A stretch of DNA of 64,000 nt. Source: Adineta vaga. Taxonomy: Eukaryota > Rotifera. Location of the stretch: contig CP075494.1 in NCBI GenBank assembly GCA_021613535.1, positions 6,758,001-6,822,000 of the forward strand, read 5' to 3'. How positions within the stretch are numbered: the stretch's first letter is position 1; each line of letters opens with the position of its first letter. Below, in pieces: positions 61,347-64,000 of the stretch. The notes beneath the pieces were generated by a model. The model saw nothing but the letters and a program-made list of their open reading frames with translations, searched no databases and was not told the origin of the DNA. Position numbers and translations under genes: made by a program.

Positions 61347-64000
61347 ATGCATTTCTATATTAATGTGCACTGTTTAATAACACTTTTCACGCTTGTTTCT
61401 AGTACAAATTATTTACGGCATGATGCAACTATAAATACTGTCGAAGAATTTCTTGATACATTGATCAATTCAAGTCGATATGATAGACGTATTCGACCAT
61501 TCTTTGATCAACATAGTAAGTCGTTTTTTCCTTATTATGATCACAATTATTTATCTTTATCACTTATAGAAGCATGTAATGTGACAATGACGATTCATAT
61601 TAATACAATTTCAGCGATTAATGAAGTTAATATGGTAAGGTTGACATAATGACATTTGGATGTCAATGATTTTCTCGGTGAATTATTTCTAGGACTATAA
61701 TACAGATTTAATTTTTCGCCAATCATGGTATGATCCAAGGTTAAATTATACGGGAACAGATTGGGCAACAAAATCACCACAAATTACATTGCATTATTCA
61801 CTTATTGATCGTATTTGGGTACCAGATTCGTTCTTTAGGAATGCAAAAGAAGGTAAACGGAGTGATATAACCGTACCCAATCGATTAATTCGTATTCATC
61901 GTGATGGAAAAGTCCTCTACAGTCAAAGGTTTGTTCATATGTTTTGAATTTCTGTCTTAGATCCATTATTTTATAATTGTAGACTTTTACTTAAACTTGA
62001 TTGTCAAATGAAATTACAAAAATTCCCACTGGATAACCAAACATGTGTAGTTAATATTGGCAGTTGTATGTATCTGATATCGATGATATATATATAACCA
62101 CGAAAACATTCTTTGTTTATTTCCAGATGGTTTCGCTACAAATGATTTGGCATTCTTTTGGGATGAAGCTCAAAATGTCAGTGCTATCCGAGTTAATGAA
62201 GATCTTGAAATGCCTGATTTTGTCTTAAGTAATCACGAAGCAAGATACTGTAATCGAACAACAGCAACAGGTTTGATTCTATTTCATTGTTTGTAAATTC
62301 GATTTACAAAGAAAAAAACTTTCTTCATTTGAGTACACTTTTAATTATATGCTGCAATCTTATATACATATATATGTATTTTCTTTTGTAATAAGTTTTC
62401 TTTTCTCCTCGACTGACTCGTAGGAAAATTTGCTTGTATCGAAGTACATCTCGCTTTACAACGCAACATCAATTTATATTTACAACAGCTTTATTTACCA
62501 TCAACATTAATTGTTGCTCTATCATTTATCGCATTTTGGATCGACTATAAATCTCATCCTGCACGAACATTATTGAGTCTACTCAGCATTGTTACTGTAA
62601 CAACAAAGGCTGAAGGTACAAGAAAAACTTCTCTTTCTTATTGTTTTTTTATCTCTCTCTCTCTCTCATTCTCTTTACTCTAACCTTTATCTTGAGTAAA
62701 AAAAGCTCATACACACACGCGCGCGCGCATATTCTGCTTGCACTATCCGTTTGTTTGTTTGTTCGTTGGTTGATTGATTTTTTTTTCTTTTGAGAATCAC
62801 CACACGAAAGTTCCATGCACTTTTTAAAAAAATTTGACTAATATTTCATATGAGTTAGCAGCAAAGTATACACAAATGAAGAAAGTTTTTCAATTATATT
62901 CGTTTATTTATTTAAACGATCGATATTCTAGGCAGTTTTACATGCCTTCTTGTTGTTCTTCATTTGAAACGTTTATTTGGTTATTATCTTGGTGAGTTTA
63001 GTAAATATGAATTATTTTCTTTTTTTAATATTATATGAGAATGCATCTGAGAAAGTTAAATTTCTATAGTTCAAGTTTATATTCCATCAATGCTTATTGT
63101 GATTCTTTCTTTTGTTTCATTTTGGATCGATCATAAGTCGGTAAGGTCGCCACTAAAGTCGAATAGCACACTTGTATTTCTAATCACTATATTCAGGTTC
63201 CAGCTAGAATATCAGTCGGTCTTTTAACTGTACTTACAGTTACTACTCAAAGCTCAGGTAACTAAATTAATCATTAAAAAAAACCATACAAGTGAATACT
63301 CATCATAATAATAAATCATTTCCATCCATATACACTTATTCACACCATGCTCACTGCTTCCTTTCTTCTTCTGTTCATCGAATGCTTTATTGCTTATTTT
63401 CATAGGGTCTTAGTCAGGAAGACATTTTTCAACTTTTTTTTATAAATATTAAAACATCTTTCTGGCTAACGACCTTGCTTAATGCTTTCACCCTTATCCA
63501 AAACTAAAATGAATATCAATTCGATTCGATTCTAATAGAAGTTTTTTAATCGTTATTTAGGTATACGATCACAATTGCCGCGTGTATCATATATAAAAGC
63601 CATTGATGTTTGGATGTCAGCATGTCTTGTTTTTGTTTTTGCTGGTCTACTTGAATATGCACTTGTTAATGTTATTGCTCGAAAAGGCGAATTAAGACAA
63701 CAAGTTCGTTTTTCAAAAGAAGTAAGTTTAAATATATTTGTATTTTGTTATATTATTGTTATCTCTTTAATGAAGTCTCGTTATATGAATGATAATCTAT
63801 TAATATATATTCATCTGTCTATTTCGACAATATATTGTAGAAAAAAAATCCAGACAGACCACCCAAAGTAACTCTGATACAAAAACTACAGAATGGCTCA
63901 TCTTTTGCTGCTGAGAGAGTAAATCAATTATATTTTTATTTTCATACGTAGTAGTTAATAGAATCTTTTCCCTAAAGCTTCTTCTTATATTTTTCTCACA
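61347..64000 (+). CDS. Cys-loop ligand-gated ion channel subunit, anion type (glycine/GABA/glutamate-gated class), 3' end missing
   Basis: Shared exons: 61347-61515, 61570-61634, 61693-61928, 61983-62065, 62127-62270; then alternative pore cassettes (separate entries); then 63561-63721 and 63841-63918, continuing past the window. A signal peptide precedes the ligand-binding domain: [47 protein letters not shown]. The Cys loop is [15 protein letters not shown] with 13 residues between cysteines. A second Cys pair lies in YCNRTT and the start of each cassette (FAC/FTC), as in GluCl and GlyR. M3 is [20 protein letters not shown]. Both cassettes carry the anion-channel PAR motif before M2. The fast inhibitory receptor class is clear; the agonist is not. 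N-glycosylation sites (NVT, NYT, NQT, NRT) are frequent. M4 lies beyond the window. Confidence 0.93.
62424..62615 (+). other. pore cassette A (pre-M1, M1, M2) of the Cys-loop channel
   Basis: This is one 192-nt exon, entering and leaving in phase 1. It encodes [16 protein letters not shown]1 ([15 protein letters not shown]), and M2 preceded by [22 protein letters not shown]. Acceptor tcgtag and donor gtacaa are intact. It differs from cassette B at M2 positions 1'-4', 7'-9' and 14'-16', with V at 9' and K at 14'. Confidence 0.9.
62702..62731. repeat. CA/CG dinucleotide tract in the intron after cassette A
   Basis: A run of alternating ACACACACGCGCGCGCGC, purine-pyrimidine throughout, lies in the 316-nt intron that separates the two cassettes. 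Confidence 0.7.
62932..63257 (+). other. pore cassette B (pre-M1, M1, M2) of the Cys-loop channel
   Basis: Three exons, 62932-62991, 63070-63140 and 63197-63257, total 192 nt and enter and leave in phase 1, exactly like cassette A. They encode [21 protein letters not shown]1 ([16 protein letters not shown]), and M2 preceded by [21 protein letters not shown], close to the vertebrate glycine-receptor pattern. By hand count 34 of 64 aligned residues are identical to cassette A with no gap. Confidence 0.9.

Noticed and set aside
62932-63721. A second, separate channel gene starting at cassette B
   Set aside because: There is no ligand-binding domain, signal peptide or start codon between cassette A and cassette B, and both cassettes share phase and the downstream M3 exon.
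1-64000. CRISPR arrays, bacterial operons, rRNA or obvious tRNA genes
   Set aside because: No spaced direct repeats, no rRNA-like blocks and no convincing A/B box pair with a cloverleaf were seen; I could not run a tRNA scan.

Overview
The window is nuclear DNA of an animal. It is AT-rich and dense with genes whose exons are split by very short introns (mostly 41-110 nt, GT...AG). The gene set is metazoan: a RAF kinase, a GRAF-type BAR-PH-RhoGAP-SH3 protein, a Cys-loop receptor, ferric-reductase-like FRRS1, DNAJC22, PDXDC1 and ABCD4. The base composition, tiny introns, many start codons lying just after an orphan splice acceptor (as with trans-splicing), and two genes with bacterial-style architecture all suit a bdelloid rotifer. 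That placement is an inference; no marker sequence proves it.

Layout. 1-1036 (-): first exon of an unrecognised gene, then a dual-specificity phosphatase. 2690-4928 (+): dynamin/Mx-like GTPase with an in-frame TAA in its GTPase domain. 6409-7458 (+): rhodopsin-type receptor. 7529-8632 (-): intronless ERG4/ERG24-type sterol reductase. 8754-10049 (-): ankyrin protein. 10511-11956 (-): ribosomal protein eL6. 13771-17617 (+): 22-exon GRAF homologue. 18353-19316 (-): minimal MPS1/TTK-like kinase with DMG in place of DFG. 20088-21084 (-): type II membrane protein with an EGF-like module. 23888-25213 (+): DNAJC22. 25437-28574 (+): CDC27/APC3. 29027-30445 (+): secreted two-domain esterase. 32799-36863 (+): RAF kinase with an extra cysteine cluster. 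37975-38836 (+): SKP1. 39219-39966 (+): a securin-like protein. 40217-41159 (-): Ser/Thr-rich unknown. 42847-45007 (+): FRRS1-like. 46087-48048 (+): proline-rich alveolin-like repeat protein. 48347-48850 (-): RING-finger gene with a frameshift. 49494-51666 (+): ABCD4. 51999-54614 (+): PDXDC1. 54615-61346: long stretch without a recognised gene, holding a 172-bp hAT-type MITE and weak secreted-ORF candidates. 61347-64000 (+): anion-type Cys-loop receptor running off the end.

The most striking observation is in this last gene. Two cassettes of exactly 192 nt, 62424-62615 (one exon) and 62932-63257 (three exons), both encode pre-M1, M1 and the pore-lining M2. They have the same entry and exit phase and lie between shared flanking exons. 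This looks like mutually exclusive splicing of the channel pore.

The genes are independent animal loci on both strands, not a pathway cluster. Three of them (CDC27, SKP1 and the securin candidate) belong to the ubiquitin and mitotic-exit machinery.
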